DNA of 64,000 bases from JAHJQZ01 sp963675235 (GTDB lineage: Bacteria > Pseudomonadota > Alphaproteobacteria > Rhizobiales > Devosiaceae): NCBI GenBank assembly GCA_963675235.2, contig CAXXFU010000002.1, forward strand, positions 868,001-932,000, written 5' to 3'. The notes under the pieces were generated by a model. It saw only the letters and a list, made by a program, of their open reading frames with translations. It was not told where the DNA came from and made no database searches. A program made the position numbers and the translations under genes. Below are positions 8,514 through 17,360 of this stretch, piece by piece (within the stretch, counting starts at the first letter, position 1; each line of letters opens with the position of its first letter).

Positions 8514-11500
8514 ATGCGCTTCGTCACGATGGTTGCTCGCGGACTTCGGCTGGGCGCGGTTGCGCCCGTTGTCATGGCGCTGACACTGTCGGCGCCTCCG
8601 GCACTGGCGGACAATGCCGGGTCCGTTTTCGGAAGCCTTCTGGGCACGATGATCGTGCTTGGAGCGCAGGAAGCAGCACGGCACCAGGAGCAGACCGAGC
8701 TCGAACGTCAGCAGGCTGCCCAGCAGCAGCAGGCGTTGCAGCAGAAAAGGGCTGTGTATGTGCGCGCCCAGACGGCGCTGCAGACGCTCGGCTTTTACAC
8801 CATGAACATCGATGGCGACTGGGGTTCCGGATCCAAGAGTGCGCTTGCCGCCTATCAGAACGCCTTCAATCTCCCCCGTACCGAGCTCGATGACTACACG
8901 CTGACAACGCTCGAGCAGATTGCCGCCGAGGGCTGGCGCAGTGCCGACGAGTATCAGCGTGCCAAGGTTGGTGGCTTTATCACCCGGGACGAGCTGGCGG
9001 CGGCCGAGGCCGGCGGATTCCGGACGCGCGTCGACTGGCAGGCAGCGCAGTCTGCCGGCTTTGACACCAACGCCGACTACCAGGCCTTTGTCCGCTCGGG
9101 CTTTGCGGATTCCGCTACCTATTTCGAGGCGAAGGCAGGGGGCTTTACCAGCCCGTCCGAATTTGCCGATGCCAGTGCTCTCGGTTTCGACAGTGCCGCC
9201 GATTACGGGGCCTTCCGCGCCGGCAATTATGCTTCCAAGGCGGCGTTCGACAGCGCCAGGGCTATTCACGAGGAGGCGGAGGCTGCCAGGATAACCTGCA
9301 CGGACACTGTCGAGTACATCGATACCATCGATCGCGATACCGCCTGCCAGCTTGCGCTGACTGTTTTTCCCAACGATCCCGGCGTTGCCAGTTTTGCCCA
9401 GGCCGCCAGGGACGACCTGGCCGCAGAGCGTCACAGTCTGCCGCTCGAGATCGACAGGACCCAGAGAGAGCTGACGCTGCTTCTGACCAATCCGGACGAC
9501 CTGCCCAAGCTCGACCTGGATGCCAGGATTGCCAATTTGCGCACCGATCTCGATTCGTTGAGCCTCAGACGGGCGCTGCTCACCCTGCAGGACAGCAAGG
9601 TCAAATGCTCGTCGGCGATGAGTCGCCAGGACTGGAGCGCGGCCCGTGAGGCTTGTGACGCTGCACTGGCGCTGGCCTCCGAAACCGTGGGCGAGGACGC
9701 CGATCCGGAGCTGATGCAGGACCTGCAGCTCATGGCCAGCGCGGCCGATGATCAGGCACGGATCGTGGCCGAACAGGCCGCAAAGGAAAAGGCGCGCCTG
9801 GCGATTGCCACGGCGAACGACAAGGCCAATGCCCTGATCGCAGATGTGACCTCCTACTCCTCGGACGGCAACGAATTCGGGCAGGGGCTCGAGGTTGCGC
9901 GGGCTCTGGTGGCGCTCAACCTGGCGCTGGAGACCCAGACTCCCGAAACGATCGAGAATGCCTATGGCAACCTCGAAGGACTGGTCGCGGCTGAGGCAAG
10001 GTTCGTCAGCTATCGCCAGAACAGGATCGCAGCGGCCAAATCGGTCGAATCCTCGGCGGCGGTCGCTGCGCGTCGGGACAGCGAGAACCTCAATGGCTTC
10101 CTCAAGGACTACATCTCCCACAATCTGACTGCCGCCAACATCGGCGAGCTTCTCGATCTTCAGGAGAGGCTTGACGCGACGCTGAGCAAGGGCAATGCCA
10201 TCGAGATTGCCAGCCTGTTGTCGACCGCGCGTGAAACCGTGTTCAATGCCCGGCTTGGCGATAAGCTCGATGCCTATGTTTCGGCGCTTGGGGCAGAGAT
10301 CGTCACCGACGACGTGCTGGCGCAGAAGCAGGCCGAGCAGAAAGCGCAGTCGATCGCGATTGCGACGGCCGAAACACGGGCTGCCGAGCTGGTCGCCGAA
10401 GTCGGAGCCTATTCGCAGACCGACGCACGCTTCGCCGATCCACTGGCCGTCGGGCGCGCGCTTGTCGCCCTTCGCCAGGCCCTGTCGTCTGGCGAGGCCA
10501 GCGCCATCGTCCAGCGCATCGAAGCCATGGAAGCGGTTCTTGCCGAGGATGCCGCCTTCCAGGCGTCGCGCCAGCAACGTACGGTCGCCGATGCCCAGTC
10601 GCGCCAGAACGCCCAGGTGCTGGCCGGCGAGACGGCGCAAACCTACAGCGCCTTTCTGGTCGAATTCATCGCCGACAACATCACCTCGCCGGACATCGCG
10701 ACGCTGATCGGCCTTCAGGACCAGGTTGATGCGGCCATCGCGCTGGCGGACTGGCAGCAGATCATGGTCGCCAACAGCGCCGTCGAAGACTATCTTGGCG
10801 CCAACGGGCTCGAAGCCGCTTATGCACAGTTTTCTGCCGTGCAGAAGGCGAAACAGGGTGGTGGCCCCGAGGTCGCGGCCGCCGACAACGGTATTGCCCT
10901 CAACGCGGCGAATGCCGAACTTCTGAGCGGGGACGATGCCGATATCCTGGTGCTGAAGAATGCCAGCGGCACGGCGCCCGGCATGGCGGTCAATCTGCTC
11001 GGCAACCTGACCTTCGACGATAGCACGGCACAAACCTGCTGGCTCCATGCGCCGCCGGAAATCTCGACGGCAACGCTTTTGATGCAAAACAGCTTGCGTC
11101 AACTCGGAGCGGCAAGGTTGAACGGCGGCGGGCAATGCGGCGCCGACTACATGAGCACGGCCGATCTCGTTCTGGTCGAACGCGGCGCCTTTCTCAAGCG
11201 CAGCGCAACCGATGCCCGCCCGGCGATCCTGGATTTCGAGAAGGGCAGTCTGAGCACGCTGGTCGCTGTCACCAGCGAGCAGGTCACCGAATTCGAGCAG
11301 ACGTTGGCCAGTTCCTCAACACGGCTCGCCGGCGAGATCGTTGCCGAGGAGAAGTCCGGTTTCGGCCTCATCTACCTGCCCGGTGGCGAAGGCGATATCT
11401 GTTTTGCCTCCGACGCCGATGCCTATGCAAACGCCAATCTGGTGGCCGGCCAGCGCGGTGTGCTGCAGTTCTACTATGGCAGCGGTACGCCGAACCTGGC

Positions 11501-12227
11501 GCCTGTGATGCTCGACCGTTCGTTCGTTCTGGCCCAGCGCGGCGCTTGTTCGGGCATTTACGCCGATGCTGCTTCGCTCAAGCAGCTGTTGGCTGCTCTC
11601 GAGCGCGAAGGCGTGCCGCATCTTCTGGTGCCGATGTGGATTTCGAGCGAAGACTACAGAACCGAGCTGGCCCAGATCGACGAGACCAATCAGCAGCGCG
11701 CGGCGCGGCTCGAGGCGCAGCGCCAGAAGGCGGCGGCGGAAGCCGAACTGCAACGCCAGCAGAACCAGACAGCCGGGAAACTGCGGCTTGCCGCGCAGGA
11801 AAAAATGCGTCAGCAAAACCGCACCAAGGCGATCGGGGCGGCCAAGGATCTCGGCATCATGGCCATGGGCTTTGTCGAGGGTACCGGGGGTGGGCGATTT
11901 GCCGAGCTGTTCCCGGAAACGGCGCAGACGCGTTCGCAGCAGGGTTTCGACAAGTGGCAGGTGACGTCCAATTCCTACGCGCTCAAGGACTATGGCACGG
12001 CGCTGTGGCAGAACAGGCGGGTGCCCGCCGTGTTTGTCGAAATGCGCTATCAGAGCGAGAACGCCGTGCTCGGTCTTTATCGCGAGGACTGCTCGGTCAT
12101 CGGCTATGTAATCGATGAGGAATTCAGCCAGCTCCGTGATCCGGTCGAGAGCGTATGCGTCAACAGCGCTGCGATCGACGACTGGAAGCACGGACATACG
12201 TTCGAAAGCGGCTGGTACGCCAAGTAG
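8514..12227 (+). CDS. Large exported peptidoglycan-binding repeat protein
   Basis: A 1237-residue protein with a Sec signal peptide (residues ~1-32, ending SAPPALA-D). Residues ~55-80 are a Gln/Ala-rich coil. Residues ~82-138 form a PG_binding_1 domain (LQTLGFYTMNIDGDWGSGSK). Residues 140-251 are eight 14-residue tandem repeats beginning G-F. Residues 431-565 and 616-750 are a gapless internal duplication of a helical domain. The C-terminal ~450 residues have paired Cys and no recognised family; a second coil near 1060-1110 (ARLEAQRQKAAAEAEL) precedes the end. It probably acts in the periplasm bound to the cell wall. No enzyme motif is visible. The gene stands alone, with a purine-rich Shine-Dalgarno (GGGGGA) before ATG 8514. 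Confidence 0.85.
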   Translation: MRFVTMVARGLRLGAVAPVVMALTLSAPPALADNAGSVFGSLLGTMIVLGAQEAARHQEQTELERQQAAQQQQALQQKRAVYVRAQTALQTLGFYTMNIDGDWGSGSKSALAAYQNAFNLPRTELDDYTLTTLEQIAAEGWRSADEYQRAKVGGFITRDELAAAEAGGFRTRVDWQAAQSAGFDTNADYQAFVRSGFADSATYFEAKAGGFTSPSEFADASALGFDSAADYGAFRAGNYASKAAFDSARAIHEEAEAARITCTDTVEYIDTIDRDTACQLALTVFPNDPGVASFAQAARDDLAAERHSLPLEIDRTQRELTLLLTNPDDLPKLDLDARIANLRTDLDSLSLRRALLTLQDSKVKCSSAMSRQDWSAAREACDAALALASETVGEDADPELMQDLQLMASAADDQARIVAEQAAKEKARLAIATANDKANALIADVTSYSSDGNEFGQGLEVARALVALNLALETQTPETIENAYGNLEGLVAAEARFVSYRQNRIAAAKSVESSAAVAARRDSENLNGFLKDYISHNLTAANIGELLDLQERLDATLSKGNAIEIASLLSTARETVFNARLGDKLDAYVSALGAEIVTDDVLAQKQAEQKAQSIAIATAETRAAELVAEVGAYSQTDARFADPLAVGRALVALRQALSSGEASAIVQRIEAMEAVLAEDAAFQASRQQRTVADAQSRQNAQVLAGETAQTYSAFLVEFIADNITSPDIATLIGLQDQVDAAIALADWQQIMVANSAVEDYLGANGLEAAYAQFSAVQKAKQGGGPEVAAADNGIALNAANAELLSGDDADILVLKNASGTAPGMAVNLLGNLTFDDSTAQTCWLHAPPEISTATLLMQNSLRQLGAARLNGGGQCGADYMSTADLVLVERGAFLKRSATDARPAILDFEKGSLSTLVAVTSEQVTEFEQTLASSSTRLAGEIVAEEKSGFGLIYLPGGEGDICFASDADAYANANLVAGQRGVLQFYYGSGTPNLAPVMLDRSFVLAQRGACSGIYADAASLKQLLAALEREGVPHLLVPMWISSEDYRTELAQIDETNQQRAARLEAQRQKAAAEAELQRQQNQTAGKLRLAAQEKMRQQNRTKAIGAAKDLGIMAMGFVEGTGGGRFAELFPETAQTRSQQGFDKWQVTSNSYALKDYGTALWQNRRVPAVFVEMRYQSENAVLGLYREDCSVIGYVIDEEFSQLRDPVESVCVNSAAIDDWKHGHTFESGWYAK
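8931..9266 (+). repeat. Eight 14-codon tandem repeats inside the exported protein
   Basis: Residues 140-251 of the protein at 8514 split exactly into eight units of 14 residues, for example GFITRDELAAAEAG, GFRTRVDWQAAQSA, GFDTNADYQAFVRS and GFADSATYFEAKAG. The consensus is G-F-x-T/S-x-x-D/E-Y/F/W-x-A-x-x-A/S-G. The first unit has GW and the last NY in place of GF. The nucleotide sequence is diverged, so the periodicity is kept by selection on the protein. Confidence 0.85.
9804..10763 (+). repeat. Internal duplication of a ~135-residue helical domain
   Basis: Residues 431-565 (bases 9804-10208) and 616-750 (10359-10763) of the exported protein align without a gap at an offset of 185 residues. 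Shared landmarks are IATA, SY/AYS, the stretch ARALVALNLAL against GRALVALRQAL, SYRQNR against ASRQQR, NGFLKDYISHNLT against SAFLVEFIADNIT, and LDLQERLDA against IGLQDQVDA. Both are predicted helical. Confidence 0.75.
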
Positions 12228-12366
12228 CGGTGGACGACGCGATACCAGCACGGAACGGGTACAATCCGACACGATCACCACGAACTGAGCATCAGCTATC
12301 AGTGCCGACTGGAGAAACTGAGCCGCTCGTCATCGATTGCGTACCGGTCGCGATCGATGACGAGAC

Positions 12367-12896
12367 GTGGCGGTGATGACGGCCATCGACAAGGCGTTCA
12401 CCAGATATCCATTCTTCGGCGGTCGTCAGATTTCAGCCTATCCACGCCGGGAGGGGATTGTTGTCGGCCGACATCGTGTCCTGCGCGTTTGTCGAGAAAG
12501 CGATTCACTGGATCGCTTTCTTGTCCCTCCTCACTGCGGATCATGGGCCTGGAAGCGATCTACAAGCGGCCCAGGGCCAGCCAGCCGCAACCAGCGCATC
12601 CGGTGTATCCCTATCTGCTGAAGAATACGGTGATCGATCGAACCAGGTCTGGTGCGCCGACATCAACTTTGTCTCTGCCCTTCACGGGGGCCCTTGTCTG
12701 GTGGCGATCATGGACTGGGCGACCCGCAAGGTTCTGGCCTGGCGGCTGTCGAACACCATGCATGCCGCGTTCTGCGTCGAGGCATTGAGGGAAGCCATCG
12801 CCCGCTTCGGTCCGCGCGCGATCATGAATGCGGATCAGGGCAGCCAGTTCACCGGAACGGAGTGGATCACGACACTGACCGACGTCGGAATGCTTT
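12367..12896 (+). pseudogene. Decayed IS3-family transposase (OrfB) fragment
   Basis: Pieces of an IS3-type OrfB lie in three different frames. RYPFFGGRQISAYPRREG (from ~12400) is the HTH_21-like part, MGLEAIYKRP (from 12543) the next block, and NQVWCADINFVSALHGG to MNADQGSQFTGTEW (about 12634-12870) the integrase core with D and D of the DDE triad. The third acidic residue and C-terminus are missing; the frame ends where the sulfatase-maturase stop codon begins at 12897. At least two frameshifts and an inserted segment near 12480-12540 show it is dead. No terminal inverted repeats could be assigned. Confidence 0.85.
12495..12521. repeat. Perfect hairpin inside the IS3 remnant
   Basis: AGAAAGCGAT (12495-12504) and ATCGCTTTCT (12512-12521) are exact reverse complements with a 7-base loop. 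The element sits exactly in the stretch that separates two transposase blocks and does not fit the transposase frame, so it looks like an insertion into the remnant. Confidence 0.6.
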
Positions 12897-14078
12897 TCAA
12901 ACTGACGCCAGCCTTGCCGCGATCTTCTGCAACCTTTCGCCGGCGTGTCTGAAGAACATGGTGTAGCTCTCGCAGAAATAGTTGTGCCCCGGCTCGCCGT
13001 CCTTCGAGGTGAGGATGCGATGCTTGGGGCAGCCGCCATTGCAAGCGAAGCGGAATTCGCAGCGCTGGCATTGCGCCGTCAGCGTGTCGCGCTTGTCGTT
13101 GCCGAACCGGGTCGCACGATCCGACCAGGCCAGCTCCCCGATCGGCGTTTCCATGATGTTGCCGAGCTTGAACTGGGGGTAGACGAAGTGGTCGCAGGCA
13201 AACACATCGCCATTGTGCTCCATGGCGAGGCCGTTGCCGCAGGTCTCGGCGAACACGCACAGCGAGGCCGGATGCCCCATCCACATGCCGACCTGGTTCT
13301 CGAAGAACTGGATGAAGACCTTGCCGATGTCCTTGCGGTGCCAGACGTCGAACACATCGCACAAGAACTTGCCGTAGGCGCGCGGCGTCACGCTCCATTC
13401 GGAAATGACGTTGGACGCGTCGGTGTCGACCTGTGGCGCAGCGGCAAGTTCACCCGTGGCCGCCTTCCGTTCGATGATGGGAATGAACTGGATGTGCTGG
13501 GTCCCAAGGGTCTTGAGGAATCTGTAGACCTCCTTGCCCTTTATGGCGTTCTCGCGGTGGACGGTGGTCAGGATGTTGTAATCGACCTTGTGGCGCTGCA
13601 GCACCTCTAGGCCTGCCATCACCTTGTCGAAAGTGCCGCGCCCGGCGCGGTCGCGGCGGTACTTGTCGTGGATCTCGCGTGGCCCGTCGATGGAAATGCC
13701 GATGAGGAACTTTTCATCGGCAAGAAAGGCACCCCAGTCGTCGTCGAGAAGGGTGCCATTGGTCTGAAGCGCGTTGGTGATCCCGATGCCTTCGGGGCGG
13801 TGCTGTTTTTGCAGCGCCACCGCCTTTTTGAAGAAATCGACCCCAAGCATGGTCGGCTCGCCACCTTGCCAGGCGAATTCAATCTCGCGCTGGCCCGACC
13901 GCACCCCGGCATCGATGAGATCGCGCACGTAGCGCTCCAGCACGTCATCGGACATGCGGAAGCGTTTCTCGTCCGGGTAGAGCTTTTCCTTTTCGAGATA
14001 GTAGCAGTACGTGCAGTCGATGTTGCAGCGCGGCCCCATCGGCTTGGTCATCACATGAAAAGGGTGCGGCGAGGTCAT
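12897..14078 (-). CDS. Anaerobic sulfatase-maturating enzyme (radical SAM, SPASM)
   Basis: Converts the active-site Cys or Ser of sulfatases to formylglycine using S-adenosylmethionine and iron-sulfur clusters. The 393-residue protein has the radical SAM CX3CX2C motif at C18, C22 and C25 (CNIDCTYCYYLEKE), then EFAWQGGEPTM and a SAM-binding GISIDGP segment. The SPASM region holds the auxiliary-cluster cysteines (ETCGNGLAMEHNGDVFACDH and CQRCEFRFACNGGCPKHR). It lies downstream of a LacI regulator and a Cys-type sulfatase on the same strand, 92 bases after the regulator, and so is probably the dedicated activator. Its stop codon abuts the IS3 remnant. A degenerate partial copy lies at 27.07-27.34 kb. 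Confidence 0.93.
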   Translation of the reverse strand: MTSPHPFHVMTKPMGPRCNIDCTYCYYLEKEKLYPDEKRFRMSDDVLERYVRDLIDAGVRSGQREIEFAWQGGEPTMLGVDFFKKAVALQKQHRPEGIGITNALQTNGTLLDDDWGAFLADEKFLIGISIDGPREIHDKYRRDRAGRGTFDKVMAGLEVLQRHKVDYNILTTVHRENAIKGKEVYRFLKTLGTQHIQFIPIIERKAATGELAAAPQVDTDASNVISEWSVTPRAYGKFLCDVFDVWHRKDIGKVFIQFFENQVGMWMGHPASLCVFAETCGNGLAMEHNGDVFACDHFVYPQFKLGNIMETPIGELAWSDRATRFGNDKRDTLTAQCQRCEFRFACNGGCPKHRILTSKDGEPGHNYFCESYTMFFRHAGERLQKIAARLASV

Positions 14079-14170
14079 GATTCCAATATGCCTGAGAGAA
14101 GGAGCCGCTCAGCGGCCCATTGTGAAAGGCCAGAAGAATGTCGCTGGCTGCGCGGCGTGGCGAAATGCCA

Positions 14171-15220
14171 TCAGCCGCCCTCGACATGCTCGATCGCCGG
14201 TGCTGCCTCGGTTCGGAGGCTTTTGCGCTCGACGAAGGTGGTGTGCAGGGTCACCGTCTTGGTCACCTGCCGGCCGGCACAACGCTCAAGCAGCAGCTCG
14301 AGCGCGGTGCGTCCCATGTCTCCTGCCGGAATCTCGATGGTCGAGAGCGGCGGAACCAGAAGCTGGGCGATGGAGCTGTCGTTTGTGCCGACGACTGCGA
14401 TGTCCTCGGGGATGCGCAGCCCGCGTTCCGCGATGGCCTGATAGGCTTCCGCGGCAACGGCATCGGTCGTCGCGATCAGGGCGTTGGGCAAGGGTTTCCC
14501 TGCCGCGTCGATGGTTTTGAGCAAGGTGCGGGTCAGCTGGCGGCCGCTGCTCGGCCGGAAGCCAGTGATCAGGTAGTCCGGATCGAACAGATTGCGGGCC
14601 TCGGACCACTGGCGGTAGATCCGGCCGCGTCCATGAATGGCCAGGGAGTCGCTGGGTTCGATCAGATCGACGCAGGCAATGCGATCATGCCCGCGTTGGG
14701 CAATCAGGTCGAGCAGGCGCAGCATGGCCCGATCGATGTCCGCCACAACGCTGTCATGCGCACTGTCCGGCGCGGGCTGGTCTGCGAAGACCAGCGGGAG
14801 ATCGAGTTGTATCACCTCGGCCAGCGTCTCCTCAGGTAGCTTGCCGATGACGATGCAGCCAAGCAACTGCTCGCTTGTTTCGATGCTCAGGGGAAGCTTC
14901 GGGCCGGTGCGCAGGAGGGAGGCGCCGTGCTCGAGGGCCGCCGCTTCGATGCCTTTTCTCAGACCGACGAAATAGGGGCGGGACAGTTCCTCGTCGATGG
15001 TCAGTTCGTGCACCAGCACGATCCGGCCTAGATTTTGTTGCGAGAGTTTGGGATCGGACCGGCGACCGACGCGAACGTAGTTGAGTTCCTCGGCGGTTTC
15101 GATGATGGCTCGGCGTTTCTGGTCCGAGATCGAAAGCGTTGGCTCCTTGGACAGAACCCGCGATACCGTCGACTCGGCAACGCCCACGCGCGCGGCGATC
15201 TCTTTCAGTGTGATTTTCAT
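14171..15220 (-). CDS. LacI-family transcriptional regulator
   Basis: A 349-residue repressor. The N-terminal helix-turn-helix reads KEIAARVGVAESTVSRVLSK and the hinge follows at about 45-60. The sugar-binding periplasmic-like core contains GRIVLVHELTIDEELSRPYF and ends with the typical IPEDIAVVGTNDSSIAQLLVPPL. It overlaps the upstream sulfatase gene by four bases (ATGA) and belongs to the transporter-sulfatase operon, so it probably senses the imported sugar or a breakdown product. The palindromes at 20723-20737 and 23974-23988 are its best candidate operators. The N-terminus resembles EbgR/GalR-type regulators of galactosides, which agrees with the nearby alpha-galactosidase. Confidence 0.92.
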   Translation of the reverse strand: MKITLKEIAARVGVAESTVSRVLSKEPTLSISDQKRRAIIETAEELNYVRVGRRSDPKLSQQNLGRIVLVHELTIDEELSRPYFVGLRKGIEAAALEHGASLLRTGPKLPLSIETSEQLLGCIVIGKLPEETLAEVIQLDLPLVFADQPAPDSAHDSVVADIDRAMLRLLDLIAQRGHDRIACVDLIEPSDSLAIHGRGRIYRQWSEARNLFDPDYLITGFRPSSGRQLTRTLLKTIDAAGKPLPNALIATTDAVAAEAYQAIAERGLRIPEDIAVVGTNDSSIAQLLVPPLSTIEIPAGDMGRTALELLLERCAGRQVTKTVTLHTTFVERKSLRTEAAPAIEHVEGG

Positions 15221-16518
15221 GAAGCACCGGATGCCGGCAGGACGTGTGGCCGCGCTTCTCCCGCCTCGACCATCCTGTCAAGCAGGCGTGCGCGCAAGGC
15301 GATGCGCACCTCATCAAGTTCGGGCCGGTCGATCAAGTTGGTCAGCTCGTGCGGGTCGGCCTCGAGATCGTAGAGCACATCCTCGCGATAGGTATCGGTG
15401 TTCATGTTGAACCAGCCGTCGGCGTTCTCGGCGACAATCTCGTACTTCCAGCGTTCGGTGCGCAGGGCGCGCCCGAGGTGGCTCTCGCTGATCTGTATGA
15501 AAATGTCTTCCGGTCCGCCCTCGGAGAGAAGGGAATGCCCCTGCATTTCGACAGGAGGCACGATGCCGGCGGCTTCGAGCAAGGTCGGCGGTAGATCGAT
15601 CAGGCTGATCGGGCGCGTCGGCTCGGTGCCGGGTGCGAAGCCAGGACCGCGAAAGAAGGTCGGCACGCGGATCGAGGCTTCGTGGCACGAGCGCTTGTAC
15701 TCGTCGTTGCGGGTCTTGAAATGACACCCATGGTCCGACGTGAACAAAATGACTGTTTCCTCGAGCATGCCTTCGCTTCTCAGAACATCAACGATACGTC
15801 CCAGCGCCGCGTCAAGTCGGGAGACCATTCCCATGTACCCAGGATAATGCGCGGAGGTTGTGCCGCCGAGCGCCTTCAGGTCCTCGGGGGGCTCGGGAGA
15901 CCGTTTGCGAATCCAGTCCTCGATGCCTGCCGGGGCGGGATAATCGTCGGTCTGGTTCTGGTGATGCGGTTCGAGGAAGGACAGGAAAAGGAAGAACGGC
16001 TCCTCGCGCGGCGTGGTAACCCAACGGATGGCTGCGTCGGTCAGGGCATCGACGCGGTAGCCGGGCAGATGAACCGGGTTCTCGTCATTGTCGTAGAGCG
16101 TGGTCTGATAGGGCCGCGAGGTGAATTCGAGGATGTTGGCGCCAAGCCATTCCTCATAGCCGCCGCGCTGTTCGGGTTTTACGGGATCGCCGTCGGCGAG
16201 GTGCCACTTTCCGATGTAGCCGGTACAGTATCCCGCATCGCGGAAATGATGGGCAAGCGTGCGCTCGCGTTCGGACAGCGAGATGTCGTTGCGATAAACG
16301 CCGTTCGCTGTCGGATAGCGTCCCGTCTGCAAGGCGCCACGAGCAGGCGCGCAAACCGGCTGGCAGGTGAAGCTGTTGCGAACGAAACAGCCCTGTTCCG
16401 ACAGCATGTCGAAATTCGGGGTCAGGTCGAGCGGATTGCCATGCCGGCCCACGGTATCCCAGCGCTGCTGGTCGGTGAAAAAGACAAGGACGTTCGGTCG
16501 TTTGGTCATGATAGCCAT
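15217..16518 (-). CDS. Sulfatase, Cys-type
   Basis: Type I sulfatase of 433 residues that hydrolyses a sulfate ester, probably on a sugar. The N-terminal metal site is in NVLVFFTDQQRWD. The formylglycine motif C-x-P-x-R is CAPAR with the target Cys at residue 56, and the second signature GYIGKWHL follows. The late metal ligands are in FTSDHG. No signal peptide is present, so it acts in the cytosol on an imported substrate. It needs the maturase encoded two genes downstream. Two bases separate it from the upstream permease stop, and it overlaps the LacI gene by ATGA. ATG 16509 is an alternative start. The exact substrate is unknown; neighbours suggest a sulfated alpha-galactoside. Confidence 0.93.
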   Translation of the reverse strand: MAIMTKRPNVLVFFTDQQRWDTVGRHGNPLDLTPNFDMLSEQGCFVRNSFTCQPVCAPARGALQTGRYPTANGVYRNDISLSERERTLAHHFRDAGYCTGYIGKWHLADGDPVKPEQRGGYEEWLGANILEFTSRPYQTTLYDNDENPVHLPGYRVDALTDAAIRWVTTPREEPFFLFLSFLEPHHQNQTDDYPAPAGIEDWIRKRSPEPPEDLKALGGTTSAHYPGYMGMVSRLDAALGRIVDVLRSEGMLEETVILFTSDHGCHFKTRNDEYKRSCHEASIRVPTFFRGPGFAPGTEPTRPISLIDLPPTLLEAAGIVPPVEMQGHSLLSEGGPEDIFIQISESHLGRALRTERWKYEIVAENADGWFNMNTDTYREDVLYDLEADPHELTNLIDRPELDEVRIALRARLLDRMVEAGEARPHVLPASGAS

Positions 16519-16520
16519 CT

Positions 16521-17360
16521 CTATTTCATTCCGGACAGCATGACGCTGCGAATGAAGAAGCGCTGGGCGAACAGGAACAGCAGCAGGCACGGGATGAACA
16601 TCAACATGCCGCCTACAGCCGTCAGGTTCCAGCGGGTGAAGTATTCCTGGTTGAACAGGGTGAGACCGGTGGTGATCGGGCGCATCGCCTCGCTGCTGAC
16701 CACGACCAGCGGCCACAGAAATTCGTTGAACTGGAACACGAAGGTCAGAAGCGTCAGCGTTGCCAGCGCCGGATAGAGCTGTGGCAAGACGACGTCGAAG
16801 AACACGCGCAACTCGCCGGCACCATCGACTCGCGCGGCATCAAGAAGCACGTCGGGGATCGGCATGATGAACTGGCGCATCAGGAAAATGCCGAAGCCGC
16901 TCATCGCGAAAGGCAGGATCATGCCTAAATAGGAGTTCAACAGCCCGACCTTGGCGGTCATGACGTAAAGCGGCACCATGCGGATGAAGAAGGGCAGCAT
17001 CAGCGTCGACAGCAGCAGAACAAACAGCACCTGCCGGCCCGGGAACCGCATCTTGGCGAAAATGTAGCCGATCAGCGGATCGAAGATGAGGTGCAAAAGG
17101 CTGATCCCGCCGGCCACAATGAAGCTGTTGAGGATGAACCGGGCAAACGGTGCTTCCTGCCAGATCGTGACATAGTTCATCCACTGCGGTTCTTCGGGAA
17201 AGATGATCACCTCGCCGCTGAACAGGTCGGCGTCCGATTGCAGCGACAGCGAGACCATGTAGAGGAAAGGTGCAATGGCTAGGAGGGTCGCCACGATCAG
17301 CAATGTTCCGACCGCGATGGCGGCGGGCAACGGCATCCGGTCGCGGGCACGGTCAGACAT
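16521..17360 (-). CDS. Sugar ABC transporter permease (CUT1, MalG-like)
   Basis: A 279-residue inner-membrane protein with about six transmembrane segments, starting with LPAAIAVGTLLIVATLLAIA. The EAA loop that docks on the ATPase reads DAARVDGAGELRVFFDVVLP, as in MalG/CarG-like permeases. It overlaps the preceding permease gene by eight bases and is followed by the sulfatase. It forms the channel with the permease at 17353 and receives substrate from the binding protein at 18287. Confidence 0.95.
   Translation of the reverse strand: MSDRARDRMPLPAAIAVGTLLIVATLLAIAPFLYMVSLSLQSDADLFSGEVIIFPEEPQWMNYVTIWQEAPFARFILNSFIVAGGISLLHLIFDPLIGYIFAKMRFPGRQVLFVLLLSTLMLPFFIRMVPLYVMTAKVGLLNSYLGMILPFAMSGFGIFLMRQFIMPIPDVLLDAARVDGAGELRVFFDVVLPQLYPALATLTLLTFVFQFNEFLWPLVVVSSEAMRPITTGLTLFNQEYFTRWNLTAVGGMLMFIPCLLLFLFAQRFFIRSVMLSGMK

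Noticed and set aside
8484..11135. 883-codon open frame on the minus strand opposite the exported protein
   Set aside because: Shadow of a GC-rich gene; the plus strand has signal peptide, domain and repeat structure, the minus frame has none.
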